From Anolis sagrei (taxonomy: Eukaryota > Chordata > Lepidosauria > Squamata > Anolidae): a stretch of 64,000 nt of DNA. The stretch spans positions 78,369,209 through 78,433,208 of the forward strand of contig NC_090022.1 in NCBI RefSeq assembly GCF_037176765.1, written 5' to 3'. Both the position numbers and the translations under genes were made by a program. This document shows positions 1 through 11,014 of this stretch, in pieces. Under the pieces are notes generated by a model. That model was not told the origin of the DNA and did not search any database. It worked only from the letters and a program-made list of their open reading frames with translations. Positions within the stretch are counted from its first letter, which is position 1, and every line of letters begins with the position of its first letter.

Positions 1-29
1 CCATTTCCGCCTAAGCGGCTGAGGGGGAA

Positions 30-95
30 AGGAAGGGGCCTGGGGCTGTTAGGAATTGTGGGAGTTGGAGTCCAAAACACCAAAGTTTGCTCAGG
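30..95. mobile_element. hAT-type MITE fragment
   Basis: The words 'gggagttggagtccaaaaca' mark half of the abundant palindromic squamate MITE whose complete copy is at 8782-8907. A second half copy lies at 655-730. Both sit inside the CpG promoter block. Confidence 0.45.
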
Positions 96-264
96 CCTAG
101 AGTAGATGCCGCGAACCCACGAACACCTTCCTCCCTCCCTCTTTCTTTCTGAGGCCCCGCCCCCTCACACCAGAATCGTTCGAAGAGCCTTTCTGGCCCC
201 GCCCTCCCGCTCCAAACGTCGCAGGAGGGAATATCGCGAGAGGACGAGAGTATATCTTTGCGGT

Positions 265-278
265 GCGCCCCCTGGCGG
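265..278 (-). promoter_or_regulatory. CTCF-like motif
   Basis: Read on the minus strand, the 14 bases are CCGCCAGGGGGCGC, which agrees with the known CTCF core. It lies just upstream of the probable KIAA1191 transcription start. Binding is not shown by sequence alone. Confidence 0.5.
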
Positions 279-289
279 CGGAGATTTTC

Positions 290-493
290 AGTCGGCGTTG
301 TGGACGTCTGAGGCGCCGGGCACTCCGGCTTTGGTTTCCCCTCTTTTTCCGCTATGGCGGCTCCGGACGTTGCTAGCTGGCTTCGAGTCGCGGCCGGCCT
401 TCTTCGCCTCCTGCCTCCTTCCGACTCGCGGCCGGAGCGGGCCTGTTAGTAGTGGGGGAGCCCCGTCCGAGGGCTGCAGGCGGCCCAAGGCAG
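290..493 (+). other. KIAA1191: Probable KIAA1191 non-coding first exon
   Basis: The block is CpG-rich and ends at a strong donor, GCAG|GTAGAG, at 493/494. It has no open frame joining the MASRRTDVP start exon at 3540. The 5' limit is a guess. It contains an upstream ORF at 354-449 (31 codons plus TAG). Confidence 0.4.
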
Positions 494-1129
494 GTAGAGG
501 GCGGGCCGCGCGGGCCTTGTTTGGGCGGGCCGGGGGAGAGGCCCCGCTCCACTCTTCCGGGCGCTTCCTTGAGGGGAGGGAGAGCAGCCTCAAAGAGGAG
601 GGGAGGCCAGCCACGCCGTTTACCCAGCTCTGGCCTTCAGCTCCCAGGTGCCCTCACCCTTCGTCAAGGCATGTTGCTGAGGCTTCTGGGAGCTGAAGTC
701 CAAAACACCCGCGGCCCTGTGTTTTGGAAGTGGAGTGGAGGGCCCTATAGGGAAGACCTGAATTGATGTAGCGCTAGTATTCAGTTGTAACTGCCATGGC
801 AACCCTCCATAGCATTCTGGGTTTTGCCATCTCAGGCTCTAGTGCAGAGCTTTGACGTTGATGTGTCACTTTTCCAGGCATGTATCATTCTGTGACACAG
901 TTTTTAAGACACTTTAACTACAGTACTTTGAATTCTAGCTAGTCCCACTTGTGCTATATGGTCACCACGTTACATTTCAAATGAACACTGCCCCCAGCCA
1001 TTTTTTGTGTAATTGTATTTTAAATTGCTTTTAGGGTATTTGTTGTAATGTGTACTTATGTTTTAGTTAACTATGTCTTATTGGTTTTTTAATTTTTCAT
1101 CACAGTGCTTAATTCTTTGCCGTAAGCTC

Positions 1130-1310
1130 ATTGTTATCACTGTTGCTTTATCGTGTATTGTTTGATATCTTTGCATTATGTATTGTTTTGATATCTGAGG
1201 TATTGAATGCTTCCCTTTTTCTGTGTGTAAACCACCCTGAGTCCCTTCGGAGAGAGAGGGCGGTCTAAAAATAAAGTTGTTTATTATTATTATTTATCGT
1301 TACTACTGTT
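1130..1310 (+). mobile_element. L2/CR1-type LINE 3' end
   Basis: The words 'accaccctgagtccctt' and 'gagggcggtctaaaaataaa', followed by (TTA)n, are the common 3' end of L2-like squamate elements with a TAA-type tail. Confidence 0.65.
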
Positions 1311-1549
1311 ATTTATTACTAGCAAACCAGAGGTTAAACCAATACCTGCAACAACCTAGAGATTCTCTCCATGAAAGCCTTGGTCATATAATTTATTGTT
1401 GATTTTACATAGATTCAGAGGTTTTTGCCATGTTCACGTGACATGCTGTTTGGAAAGCTCAACTCGGGTGCCTCAATTTTTTGTTGTGTGCCTTCATGCT
1501 TTTTCTGATCTGTGAAAATCTAAATGTGATCCTTTCCACGGGGTTTTTT

Positions 1550-1712
1550 TTGGCAAGATTTGTTCAGAAGGGCTTTACCATTGCCTTCTTCTGAGGCTGA
1601 GAGAGTGTGATTTCCCTTAAGTCACCCAGTGGGTTTCATGGCTGAGCAGGGCTTCAAACCCTGGTCTCCAGAGTTTTAGTCTAATGCTCAAACCGCTGCA
1701 CCGCCCCTTTAA
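1550..1712 (-). mobile_element. tRNA-derived SINE, (ACA)-tail family
   Basis: Read on the minus strand, the A and B box region (GGTTTGAGC and GGTTTGAAGCC) and the body 'cactgggtgacttaaggg' match the fuller copy at 50310-50560. The 3' tail is missing. Confidence 0.65.
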
Positions 1713-1939
1713 ATATTTCTATCATATTTCAAAAATATAGAGGCATTCTTGTTGCTGGCTCCGAATGCTCCCCCTTAAACTGCAGGTTCCAGGAGTCCAT
1801 GATGTGATAGTGAAAGAGAAGTAATAGCACTATAGCAGCGTAGTCAGCCTGATGGAGCCCTGTTTTTCTTCAAAGGGATGGAGAAAGGATTTTAATAGAA
1901 AATGCCATTTATGATGAAATGAATGCGAAAGTGCACCTT

Positions 1940-2080
1940 CTCAAGAGAGCCAGTTCAGGGTAGTGGTTTGAACATTGGATGCATTCACATACTCGGGCTT
2001 CAAGAAAGGCAATGGCAAGTCCCTTCTGAACAGATCTGTTCAGGAAAACCACAGTATAGCTTTACCTTAAAGATTGCCAT
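1940..2080 (+). mobile_element. Decayed tRNA-derived SINE fragment
   Basis: The words 'gtagtggtttgaacattgga' and then 'aaaggcaatggcaagtccc' give the head and body of the (ACA)-tailed SINE, with an internal deletion. Confidence 0.4.
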
Positions 2081-3539
2081 GAATTTTAAACAAACAGCTC
2101 AGCGAGGCTCAGTTCCCTCTTTAAACGCAGTAATACTAAGACGTAAAGCTGATGGGATGCAGTGGGACTTGCTTCCCTTTAAGTCCCAGGCTTTAAGAAG
2201 TTACAACTTGGATTTTACAGAATCCCAACGCCCCCATTGCAAAGGGGCCATGCTTGCTATTGGAGGAGGTTCTGGAAAATATAGTCCAGATAAGTAATTT
2301 CTCCAAGCTCTGGGAAACGCATGCAGAAATCTCTATGTTAATCTGCACTGAATGGATGTGAATTGTGGTTAAATCTTCTGGCTTAATACAGCTTGTTTCC
2401 TAACCTGCTGGTTTGGTGATTGCTCGATTTGGAGTACCTAATGATAATTTGGGGAAAACTTTACAATTAGGTACTTGGCTTTGCTACCCATATTGAGGAA
2501 GAAAAACCTCACTTGCTTTGTGGCTCTGACCACATTTTGCTGTTTTCCAGAGCTGATGTGGAGAAATCGTTTTTTTGGTGTTGTTTTGCCCACTTCTGCT
2601 TTAAAGGATTCTAGACTGCTCAACTGGCCCTCCCCTTTTAAATTTGTTTGTCATACCAGTGTTATAGTTCTTCTGAAGCTTCATTTACCATACCTTTTAG
2701 CTATTTAGATTGAATGTAAATTGGGCATGATGCTTGTACTGATGGTATTATTTGGCTGTGTTCCTTCTGTAGTGGGGCCATTCACAGTATCTTTGAGGTG
2801 ATTTGTGTTCTTATGACAGAAGCTTGCAACTGGGCGACAGTAGTTGTCTGGCTGAGAATGCCAAAGGCTCTGCCCTAAACTACATTTCCCATAATTCTGC
2901 AGGAGGAAACTGGGTGATGGGGAAACAGGAACCTGCACTTTAGAGCTCTAATGTGATAACGCCTGTAGTTCAATACATATTTCTCCAAGCTAATAAGTCT
3001 GGTGTCCAGTTGGAGCATTTGAAGCATTCTTTATTAGTAGATGTTTTGAAGCAGTTATAGAGATACACAGACTACAAGGCAGTATTGAATACAGTGTTTG
3101 TTCAATTTTGTAATTTTAGTTTAGTAAATATTTTCTTTCTTCTGAATTTTTGCCAGTCTGTCTGCATGGAAACTCATGGGAATGGTTTGCTAGTGCCAGC
3201 CTCAGCAACAGAATGGTCCTTTTTTGACATCTGTTTTTCATCATAACTTGTGGTAAGCTCTTTTTTATTTTTTATTCTGATGATCATTATTTTATTAGGA
3301 TGGTGTTTAAGATTAATTTGTGATTCTGTTTAATTGCTATTTTGTATCAGTCTTGAAGATGAATGTTAGCTATCTTTTATTCTTTTAAAATGCAGGGATT
3401 TCTTAGGTTAGCTGTGGTTGTAGATGAGGCTCCTTTATCCTAGTGAAAACCTTTACAGATCCGAATACTCTTTCATTTTATTAGGTAACAACAGTCCTAT
3501 TCTGGATTTCCGTATAACGAAAGACCTGGAATTGCAGTC

Positions 3540-3567
3540 ATGGCTTCACGACGAACAGACGTTCCTG
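3540..3567 (+). CDS. KIAA1191: KIAA1191 coding exon 1 (start)
   Basis: The ATG opens MASRRTDVP, close to human MASRQPEVP. The donor is CCTG|GTAAAA, phase 1. The exon probably begins at 3485, after TATTAG, giving about 55 nt of 5'UTR. Confidence 0.85.
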
Positions 3568-6500
3568 GTAAAACTCATTTTCTCAGTAAATTCTAAATCC
3601 TTAACAAAGTGGTAATTATGATAGTAGGTATCACTAGCCTCACAGTTCTTATCTTCCAAGACATTATGCCGAACTACAGGCAATTGCACCTATAAGTCTG
3701 CTTAGTGGGGCTAAGTAATCATTTGTGTGTATAATATATCTCTGTTTCTGAACTAGCTTTTTGTTGTTACAGTGATCACTTTTCTTCCCTGAATTAGATA
3801 AGTGTGTGCCTACTAGAAAAAGATGACTAATCCTACTAAAATGCAGTAATAGTCTTCTGAGTTCTTTAAAGTTGATGGTAATTCCTCCAAGGAATTTTTC
3901 AGGTCACCTACAGGATGATATATTTAAGTACTTTTATGTTAAAGCGTGTTCTCATTTTATGAGTTTAACTTGTGTAGAGTGTCTTTATTGAACAACCTGT
4001 AGCTTTACCTGTGTATGAAAGAAAAAAAAGGTATTTACTGCCATCAATTCAGAAAAAGTACTATTAAATGGAGGTATAGCTTCTCATATAACTTCAATAG
4101 TAGAATTCTATTCCTGAATAGTTATCACACAATATCCTAAAGGCATCACACTCTGTCTGATCTTGGAAGCTAAGGTTTAGTCCTGGCTATTACTTGGATG
4201 GGACACTGCCAACAAATATGACATGCTGTGGGCCATATCTGAGAGGGATGGTAAAACCATCTCTGCATATTCCTCGCTTAAGAAAACGCTTTTACATTCA
4301 GGGAGGTCGCCATAAATTGACAGACGACGTTTTTCCAGTCTTGCTTTTCTGTAGTTTATTATAATTTTGATGTAAGAGTGTCCATCTTTTTAAAGAAATT
4401 TGATTTACAGTGTGATTCTCTATGGAGAAAATACAATAAAAAGCAGTGGGATGTCTGTATAATGTGGTGAGGTAGAATACTGTTTTAGCAGTTCTAAATT
4501 AGATGGTGCAGTTGAACTAAAACACAGTCATGCCGTAGTGCTGTTTCTAGGAGTTTTGACCTAGAGATTTTCTGGCTCTGTTGATTTCAACCTTTGGTTG
4601 TTGAAATGATATAACTGGATCAAGCATCTTGCTGGGGTCATAGTGTGACATAGCATAGATTCCCTGTACTTGTTTAGAATTGATCACATCACAGATGTTC
4701 TCAAGATTTTGTATAATAAATGGTCTTGTCTTGTAAATGAAAGAGAGGCTGGTGCGGTCACTCTAACATACTGTGGGAAAACTCATTCTCAAAGTGCAGC
4801 CCGCTGTGAAATTTCCATCTCTGTCCTTAGCTATTGAGCATGGCTCTGGAAGCCTCCTAGGAAAGATGTCCCAGCCAATTGGAATGAGCCGCCGGGCATT
4901 CAGTTATGATGATGCCCTGGAGGATACAGCACCAATGACTCCTCCTCCTTCAAATATGTCCTCCAATATCCTATGGAAAGAACCAGTCATTCCAGACCGC
5001 AAATATGAGGAGCTTTCCAAGGTATGAAGTCTCTAGAATGAATGCAGAGGTGGTATAAGATTTCTTGTGGATTCCAGTTGTATTGCTCTATAGCAATTTA
5101 CATGAATTGAATTATAAAGTCAGTGTGTTGGATGGCACATACATTAGTGTTGTGGATACAGTTTTCAACCTGTGATAATGATAGTGGCATCTGCTTTTCA
5201 GACTTGATGAAGTGAATGAAAATGCTACAACAAAAGTTAGTATGATTCCTTGATAGTTAGTATGATACCTTTGAAGGAAAACATGTACAACTCATATTTA
5301 ATGAATGGCTTCCTGAAAGGTTGAAAAATAGATTTGCTTTTGTTTTAAAACAATGTGTTTTAAACTATGTTTTGGAAACGTTAGCTAAAATGTAAAAAAA
5401 AGCACACAGACCAATTTTTTAAAAACTCTATAATCCCATTTTGGCCATTCTGTAAAGCATATGTTAAGGTTAATGTTTTCATATAATAATCTGAATATAG
5501 TAAAATTTTATACCCATGAGAACAAATACGACGTTTTCAATTCAGAAGTATGTTATAATCAGCATAGACAATTCAAATTTGAATGTTTTGTAAATATATA
5601 CTTAGATGAGTGGCTGTGGATTGTGAAATAACTGACACTGGACATTGTTATTTAGTCTTTAGTCTTCAGAATGAGCAAGTAGTCTGAAAGCTATAGTTGT
5701 CATCTTAGGCAGATGAATTATTTCCAGTGAAAGAGAAAATGTTTCACCTGTCCATACATCAGATGTTCTTCGTTGTGTCTTGTTTCTAGTTTGTAAAGAT
5801 GTGGCCTCTAGACGTAATTCCTCTGGGATTCAGGAGAAGCTTGTAAGATTCTCCTGATGTGATTCTGTCTCTTTCTCCTCAAATTGTGCCTGGATTCACA
5901 GGTTGAGGAAGAGGAAATTAGCATGCATGCATCTGCCATAGTCCCATCATCTTCTACTGAGATTGTGAGCAAGGTTCCAGTAGTGAAGGCCAAAGCCACC
6001 CACATCATCATGAATTCTCTCATTACAAGTAAGAGCTCTTGTATTAATTTTGTAGGCTATTTAATGAAAGGATAGACTTTTGCCTAAAAGACTTTCCCAT
6101 TATTAATCAGGCTACCTCTGCTCTTCTCTGATTACGTGATATAGCTGTATCAATTCAGAAGGGTCTAAAAATAGACTGGATATTCTAAAGAGGTGGGCAA
6201 CTTCTGGCTCTCAAGATTTTGTTAGGATGTGCTTTCCTTTATCCTTAGACAACACAGTCTAAGGATTGCAGTTCAGCAGCATCTGGAAGGCACAAATTGC
6301 CTACTTCTGTCATAATTGAAAGGGATAATCCCCTTAGATTTAAAGCAGAACATTGAGAACAGATTTGAATAGGCTTTATCTTCAGAGTCATATAATTTTT
6401 GTGCCTAGCATGCAAACTGGTGGAAGAAAAATTATTAGTCCATTCCTCTTAAGTGCAGTAGCACTTTTTGTGGCAGCGTTGATTGAATGTTTACTGCCAG

Positions 6501-9500
6501 TCATTACTTTTTAGTACTTTTTAATAGCTATGAAATACTATTGTTAACTGTTATTTAGTCTTCTGTCAAAACTTTAAGAGAAAACTAAAAATGTTAGTTA
6601 TCTAATTTACCAAGAGAGACTTCTACATAGTTGGTAGTACATTAGGTTGAAAAATTGAACGAGGGGAAACAGCGTTACTTTCATATAATTGAAGCATTTT
6701 CCCCACAGTACTGGACCTGCCACGACTACGCAAACGATTTCTCAAAACAGTATTACTAAAACTTGTTGCTAATAGTCCTAGTGAGCATACGGTATAAATA
6801 TGTGTCTGTAGCTCTGTGAGAGAGCACCAACTTTGCATGCCCAATGTCCAATACCTTATATAACTTTGGAAAATATTTATTTGAAATTTTAGCTGTCAAT
6901 TGCCAATTGATCTTCTAGATGGATTACTGGCATAAGAGCTGGTATAACATATTACCTTAAGTTGATAGCTAATATTGTGACATTCCTCTAAAAAACATAC
7001 CAAATACAGGGCAGTATATCTTGCCTGTATAGCCTTAGATGATAATATTTTTGGTCTTTCTAGTTTTTCCTCCCTCTTGTTACCTTCTTTCTTGGCCAGT
7101 ATTTTGATTCCACACATGCACACTTGGAATGAGTTATTAGACCATGGCAGAAGTCCCCCTCCCCACAAAGTTAGCATAGTGGGGCTGCTATGGCTGTTGG
7201 TGTTGCACTGCAATTCCCATAATCCCTCACCATTGGTTAGGCTGGCCTAGGCTGATGGGAGTTGGAATGCAACCACATATGGAGGGTCCTTGTTTCTCTT
7301 TCTTGGTTGAAAACATGAGACTCTGGAACCTAGAAATACAGTATTTTGTCTTGCAGGAGGAACTTATGGCTAGGTACATATTCCTCAATTAACCTGCTTT
7401 GCTTATCTTTCTTAATCAAATCCTGTTTGCTTCCATCAGCTAGAATGTCAACTCCAGAAAATTTAGGTTTAGTTGTTTGGGCTATTTGAAGTACAAGCTG
7501 AGCATCTCTCCTTCAGAATTCTGACTTCCAAAATACCCCAAAATCCAAAATTGTCTATAGGGAGGCTGAGATAGGGACACCTTTGCTTGCTGATGATTCA
7601 ATGTACACAAATTTTGTTTCATGCACAAAATTATTAAAAACAGTGTGTATAAAGTTGCTTTCAGGCTGTGTGATTATAGTTGATATGAAACAGAAATAAA
7701 GCTTGTTGTTAGGGTTTGTGTCCAATCTCTAATACATCTCATTATGTATATGCAGATATTCCAGACTGAAAAAATCCAAAAGACTTCTGGTCCCAAGCAT
7801 TTCAGATAAGGAATGCTCAATCTGTATTTAGCACACGTTTTAACTCCCACCTACCTCTTCCCACCCCATACTTAAACATTTCTAGTAACTATAAGTACTA
7901 TATGACACGCCCTCATAGAACTCTATGGCAGGCAGCAGTGTTTTGTGGCTTGTGTGAATGTGTCATATTGTCCGTTCTAGAACAAACTCAGGAGAGCATT
8001 CAGCGCTTTGAGCAGCAGGCAGGGCTGAGAGATGCCGGATACACTCCTCACAAGGGCCTCACTGCAGAGGAGACAAAATACCATCGTGTGGCTGAGTCGT
8101 TCCATGTAAGGTGCCTGAGTCCCACAGGACTTCTAATTAGTCAATTACTTTCGTTCATAGAGCTAGTTAGTCATGACAGTATATGGAGGGATGGGATATT
8201 TGCTGGTGGGTGTCTTTAACATATTATGATTGGTTTGGAATTTTTCTGCTGTTTCAGAATATTGTGTAGAATATATTAAAGATAACATGTACATGCAATT
8301 AATTCAATTCTCAATTCAGGCCCTGAGCATTTGTAATGGAGCTAACTGTATGTCAGGGATGAGGAGACTCTTCTCCCTCCCATTGTAATCCAGCCTTCAG
8401 AGTCCCATGGTGGCGTCACTCTTTGAAGTGAAAAAGCTTTTGTCTGACAGTAGTCTTTGCAATTACGAAGCCAAGCAGAGTGAAGGAGAATACCACCACA
8501 AGATCTGAACAGTAATGGGAGAGAATGTAGTTCTGCCCAGCCTCTTTCACCTTCCCATTTGGGAACCTTGGAAAAATAAGAGTGGGATTTCACTTGGCCC
8601 TGCTCAGCTTCCCACTTGGAAATATGATCCGTGAATTGATTGAAAGTAGAGCCAGATTACTTTCAGGTCCCCTGTCTGTTCAGTGGGAGGGCAAGGGGTG
8701 TGGGAGGGGACATTTATTGTGGCGCTGCACAAAGGATGTTGAAGGGGCATTGGGAAGGGGTCAGATGATTTTCAGGTAGAGCAGTGGTTCTCATCCTGTG
8801 GGTCCCCAGATATTTTGGCTTTCAACTCCCAGAAATCCTAACAGCTGGTAATCGGGCTGGGATTTCTGGGAGTTGTAGGCCAAAACATCTGGGGTTGAGA
8901 ACCACTGAAGTAAAGGTTTGGAGCAGAGTCTCATCTTGATATAATCTACCCAGAGCCTGGGGAGGGAAGCCAAACTTTGAGACCCAAATGGTTTCCGACT
9001 CAAGGTACATTCTATAGTCAAAGGCTTTCATGGCCGGAATCACTGGGTTGTTGTAGGTTTTTTTGGGGCTATATGGCCATGGCCTAGAGGCATTCTCTCC
9101 TGACGTTTCGCCTGCATCTATGGCAAGCATCCTCAGAGGTAGTGAGGTCTGTTGGAACTAGGAAAAAGGGGGTTATATATCTGTGGAATGGCCATGGTAG
9201 AACAAAGGACTCTTTTGTCTCGACAAAACGTTTGCTCCAGGCACTGTCAGGCCATTATATGCTAATCAAGGTGGTCAGTTGAAACATTCACACCTAGCTC
9301 CAGCAGATAAGAGTCCTTTGTTCTACCATGGCCATTCCACAGATATATAAACCCCTTTTTCCTAGTTCCAACAGACCTCACTACCTTTGAGGATGCTTGC
9401 CATAGATGCAGGCGAAACGTCAGGAGAGAATGCCTCTAGACCATGGCCATATAGCCCAAAAAACCTATAACTACTCAAGGTACATTTTTATTTCCAGTGC

Positions 9501-11014
9501 ATCAACAACCCACTTTCCTGAGATAAAGTGTGCTTTTTCCTGTTTCTGGGAACCAGCTCTTGTGCTCATATCTAGCCATTGAACATCGGGTTAAGCTATA
9601 AATGGGTAGCCATTTTGAAGTTGGCAGGTTTTGGAATGGAACTGCTTCTCTCTGTGTTATGCTCCTTGTAAAATCTTGACAGACACTAAATGTTTTTATT
9701 ACTAATACCTTACTAATGAAGTAAGCTGTTGATGGACTATGGATTGTTCACTGGTGAAGTTTGGGAAGCTTCCATTTGTATGTGTTTGCTCTTAACAGAA
9801 TCTAAAAATGCAAAGTGGAGACATGGCAAAAGAAGATAAACAGACCTCTTCTGCTCAATCCACTCCAAGCAGCACTCCGCAGTCCTCTCCCAAGCGCACC
9901 TACAGGTATATTTCAGCTTCCTTTGGATATGGTAAATGTGTATCCATTATAAACATGTACAGTTCATTTTGTTCTGTTTTTAATAATATACATTGTTTCA
10001 TTTTTGTGTTAAATGGCTTACACAAGGTATCTTGGAGTTTATCTTCTATCAAGCGACTTGAATGCATGTGTTATTATGTTGAAGATTGAACTGTCTGATG
10101 CTGCTAAAATCTGCTTTGTGTAGTTTGTGTTCTTAGTTGTTCTTTCTTTCTTTCAGGGGCTGGTTTAGTCACGGAACCTCCAATTCCATCACTGCCCCTG
10201 ATCTTGCCTCAATGGACTCCAGCGGTGGAGATGGCGATAAAATACCATCGGAAAAATGGAGCCTCTTTGGACCAAGGACTCTTCAGAGATCCACTACTAG
10301 CACAGGTATATTGTGATTTTAAGGACGGGGATGACTGAAATCTGTGCTCAGATAGCAGCAAAGAAGCTGAGATCTAGAATTCAACTTGGCTTGGAAGACT
10401 AAAGCCATTAAGATAAAGGTTATGAATAGCATTCAAAATAGAGAAAAATAAATGTGCAAGAACTGAACTGAAGCTGCAAGAGCATATGTGTCAAATGGGT
10501 TTCTGCAGTTTGCAACTTTCCACAATTTGTGTTATAGGATTTGCTACATTCAAAACCCAGCCAGAAAATCAAGTGTTGGTTATCGCAGAATAATATGTGT
10601 CTATGTTTTTCAGTGCAATTATTTTACATTATCACTATTATGAGAACTAACTGTTCTGGGCACCCAAGTAATAGTAAAAGAACTTGGTAAAATGTCACTT
10701 GTTTAAGAATATTGTCCTGTGGGCAGCTGTAAATGTGCAGGCATGCATAGTCGTAGCCTAATACTCTCTTGTTCTTTCCTGCTTTGTACATTTTGCTTTC
10801 CTTAGGGGGCTTTACTATCCAGGCCTATAAAGGTGCCCAGAAGCCAACTCCAATGGAACTTATGCGTGCCCAGGCCACTCGGGCAGCAGAAGATTCTGCA
10901 ACGTTTAAGCCCCCCAAGATGGACATTCCTGCTATGGAAGAAAAGAGGCGGTCCCCACGTTCTCATAACCTCAAGCCTCGGGACATGAATGTGCTCACTC
11001 CAACTGGGTTCTAG
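3540..11014 (+). CDS. KIAA1191: KIAA1191 / p33MONOX, seven coding exons
   Basis: Joining 3540-3567, 4831-5021, 5902-6028, 7981-8105, 9799-9905, 10157-10305 and 10806-11014 gives 936 nt, 311 codons plus TAG, with matching phases and GT/AG borders throughout. The mammalian protein is about 305 residues. Hallmarks are the start MASRRTDVP, then GMSRRAFSYDDALEDTAPM, VPVVKAKATHIIMNSLIT, the block GLRDAGYTPHKGL, the serine-rich SAQSTPSSTPQSSPK, KWSLFGPRTLQ and the C-terminus NLKPRDMNVLTPTGF. The family is called putative monooxygenase p33MONOX and has been proposed to be an NADPH-dependent flavin enzyme of the cytoplasm. I see no obvious Rossmann glycine motif, and much of the chain looks disordered, so the enzymatic label is weak. 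It is tail-to-tail with SIMC1, as in human. Confidence 0.95.
4130..4300 (+). mobile_element. 5S rRNA-headed SINE fragment
   Basis: The words 'gtctgatcttggaagctaag' and 'ttacttggatggga' followed by 'gctgtgggcc' reproduce the central and 3' parts of 5S rRNA, including the internal promoter region. The next part ('ggtaaaaccatctctg', 'cctcgcttaagaaaac') is a SINE body and not a 5S gene end. It is diverged and not a functional 5S gene. Confidence 0.65.
4831..5021 (+). CDS. KIAA1191: KIAA1191 coding exon 2
   Basis: The acceptor is TCCTTAG and the donor is CCAAG|GTATGA. It encodes AIEHGSGSLLGKMSQPIGMS through DRKYEELSK, the conserved N-terminal block with the motif APMTPPPS. Confidence 0.92.
5902..6028 (+). 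CDS. KIAA1191: KIAA1191 coding exon 3
   Basis: The acceptor is TTCACAG and the donor is TTACAA|GTAAGA. It encodes VEEEEISMHAS through KVPVVKAKATHIIMNSLIT. Phase 1 at its end makes the Lys codon shared with exon 4. Confidence 0.92.
7492..7829. mobile_element. Tigger/pogo-type nonautonomous DNA transposon
   Basis: The left end 'gctgagcatctctccttcag' and the right end 'cagataaggaatgctcaatc' are inverted copies of the 'tgagcatcccta' terminus typical of Tigger/MER2-like elements. It lies in the intron between coding exons 3 and 4 of KIAA1191. Confidence 0.6.
7981..8105 (+). CDS. KIAA1191: KIAA1191 coding exon 4
   Basis: The acceptor is GTTCTAG and the donor is TTCCAT|GTAAGG. It encodes QTQESIQRFEQQAGLRDAGY, then TPHKGLTAEETKYHRVAESFH, the most conserved part of the family. 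Confidence 0.93.
8782..8907. mobile_element. Palindromic hAT-type MITE, complete
   Basis: The element begins CAGTGGTTCTCA and ends TGAGAACCACTG, a perfect terminal inverted repeat. The interior, with 'aactcccagaaatcctaaca' against 'tttctgggagttgtaggcc', folds as a near-complete hairpin. The flanks AGGTAGAG and AAGTAAAG agree at 6 of 8 bases, as expected of an aged 8-bp hAT target duplication. Confidence 0.75.
9012..9472. mobile_element. Fold-back repeat, long-hairpin copy
   Basis: The left arm (about 9012-9200) and right arm (about 9310-9472) are reverse complements, sharing 'cattctctcctgacgtttcg' and the facing 'cgaaacgtcaggagagaatg'. The middle has 'ggccattatatgctaatcaa'. A 14-bp direct repeat, ACTCAAGGTACATT, borders it at 8998-9011 and 9473-9486. 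The superfamily is unknown to me; other copies are at 30.84, 32.17, 34.32, 41.44 and 55.6 kb. Confidence 0.7.
9799..9905 (+). CDS. KIAA1191: KIAA1191 coding exon 5
   Basis: The acceptor is CTTAACAG and the donor is TACAG|GTATAT. It encodes NLKMQSGDMAKEDK and the Ser/Thr-rich run SSAQSTPSSTPQSSPK. It ends in phase 2. Confidence 0.9.
10157..10305 (+). CDS. KIAA1191: KIAA1191 coding exon 6
   Basis: The acceptor is TTTCTTTCAG and the donor is GCACAG|GTATAT. It encodes GWFSHGTSNSITAPDLASMD through EKWSLFGPRTLQRSTTST. It is not an open frame long enough to stand out by itself; phase and homology support it. Confidence 0.9.
10806..11014 (+). CDS. KIAA1191: KIAA1191 coding exon 7 and stop
   Basis: The acceptor is TTCCTTAG. 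It encodes GGFTIQAYKGAQKPTPMELM through NLKPRDMNVLTPTGF and TAG, matching the family C-terminus nearly residue for residue. Confidence 0.95.

Larger units (their letters stand above)
1..700 (+). promoter_or_regulatory. KIAA1191: KIAA1191 CpG-rich promoter region
   Basis: This is the first of the window's CpG-rich blocks, with many CG dinucleotides and GC boxes in an otherwise AT-rich window. It contains a CTCF-like core on the minus strand at 265-278 and a weak TATA-like string (TATAT) near 250. A good splice donor (GCAG|GTAGAG) lies at 493/494, so a non-coding first exon of KIAA1191 probably runs from about 290 to 493. In mammals KIAA1191 is head-to-head with ARL10, so the left edge may be a shared bidirectional promoter; that is inferred from synteny and not visible here. 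Confidence 0.6.
494..3484 (+). other. KIAA1191 5' intron, mostly repeat remnants
   Basis: This stretch has no supported coding sequence. It holds a LINE 3' end near 1130-1310, two fragments of the (ACA)-tailed tRNA SINE (1550-1710 minus, 1940-2075 plus), and otherwise AT-rich unassigned DNA. A possible extra 5'UTR exon lies at 3157-3252, with acceptor TTGCCAG and donor GTG|GTAAGC. Confidence 0.5.

Noticed and set aside
106-696. Open frame of 196 codons at the left edge
   Set aside because: It crosses a CpG promoter and MITE fragments, has Arg/Pro/Gly-rich composition from GC content, and a frame on the other strand overlaps it. No family is recognisable.
4150-4240. Functional 5S rRNA gene
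   Set aside because: The match is partial, diverged, lacks the 5' third and a terminator in the right place, and runs into a SINE body.
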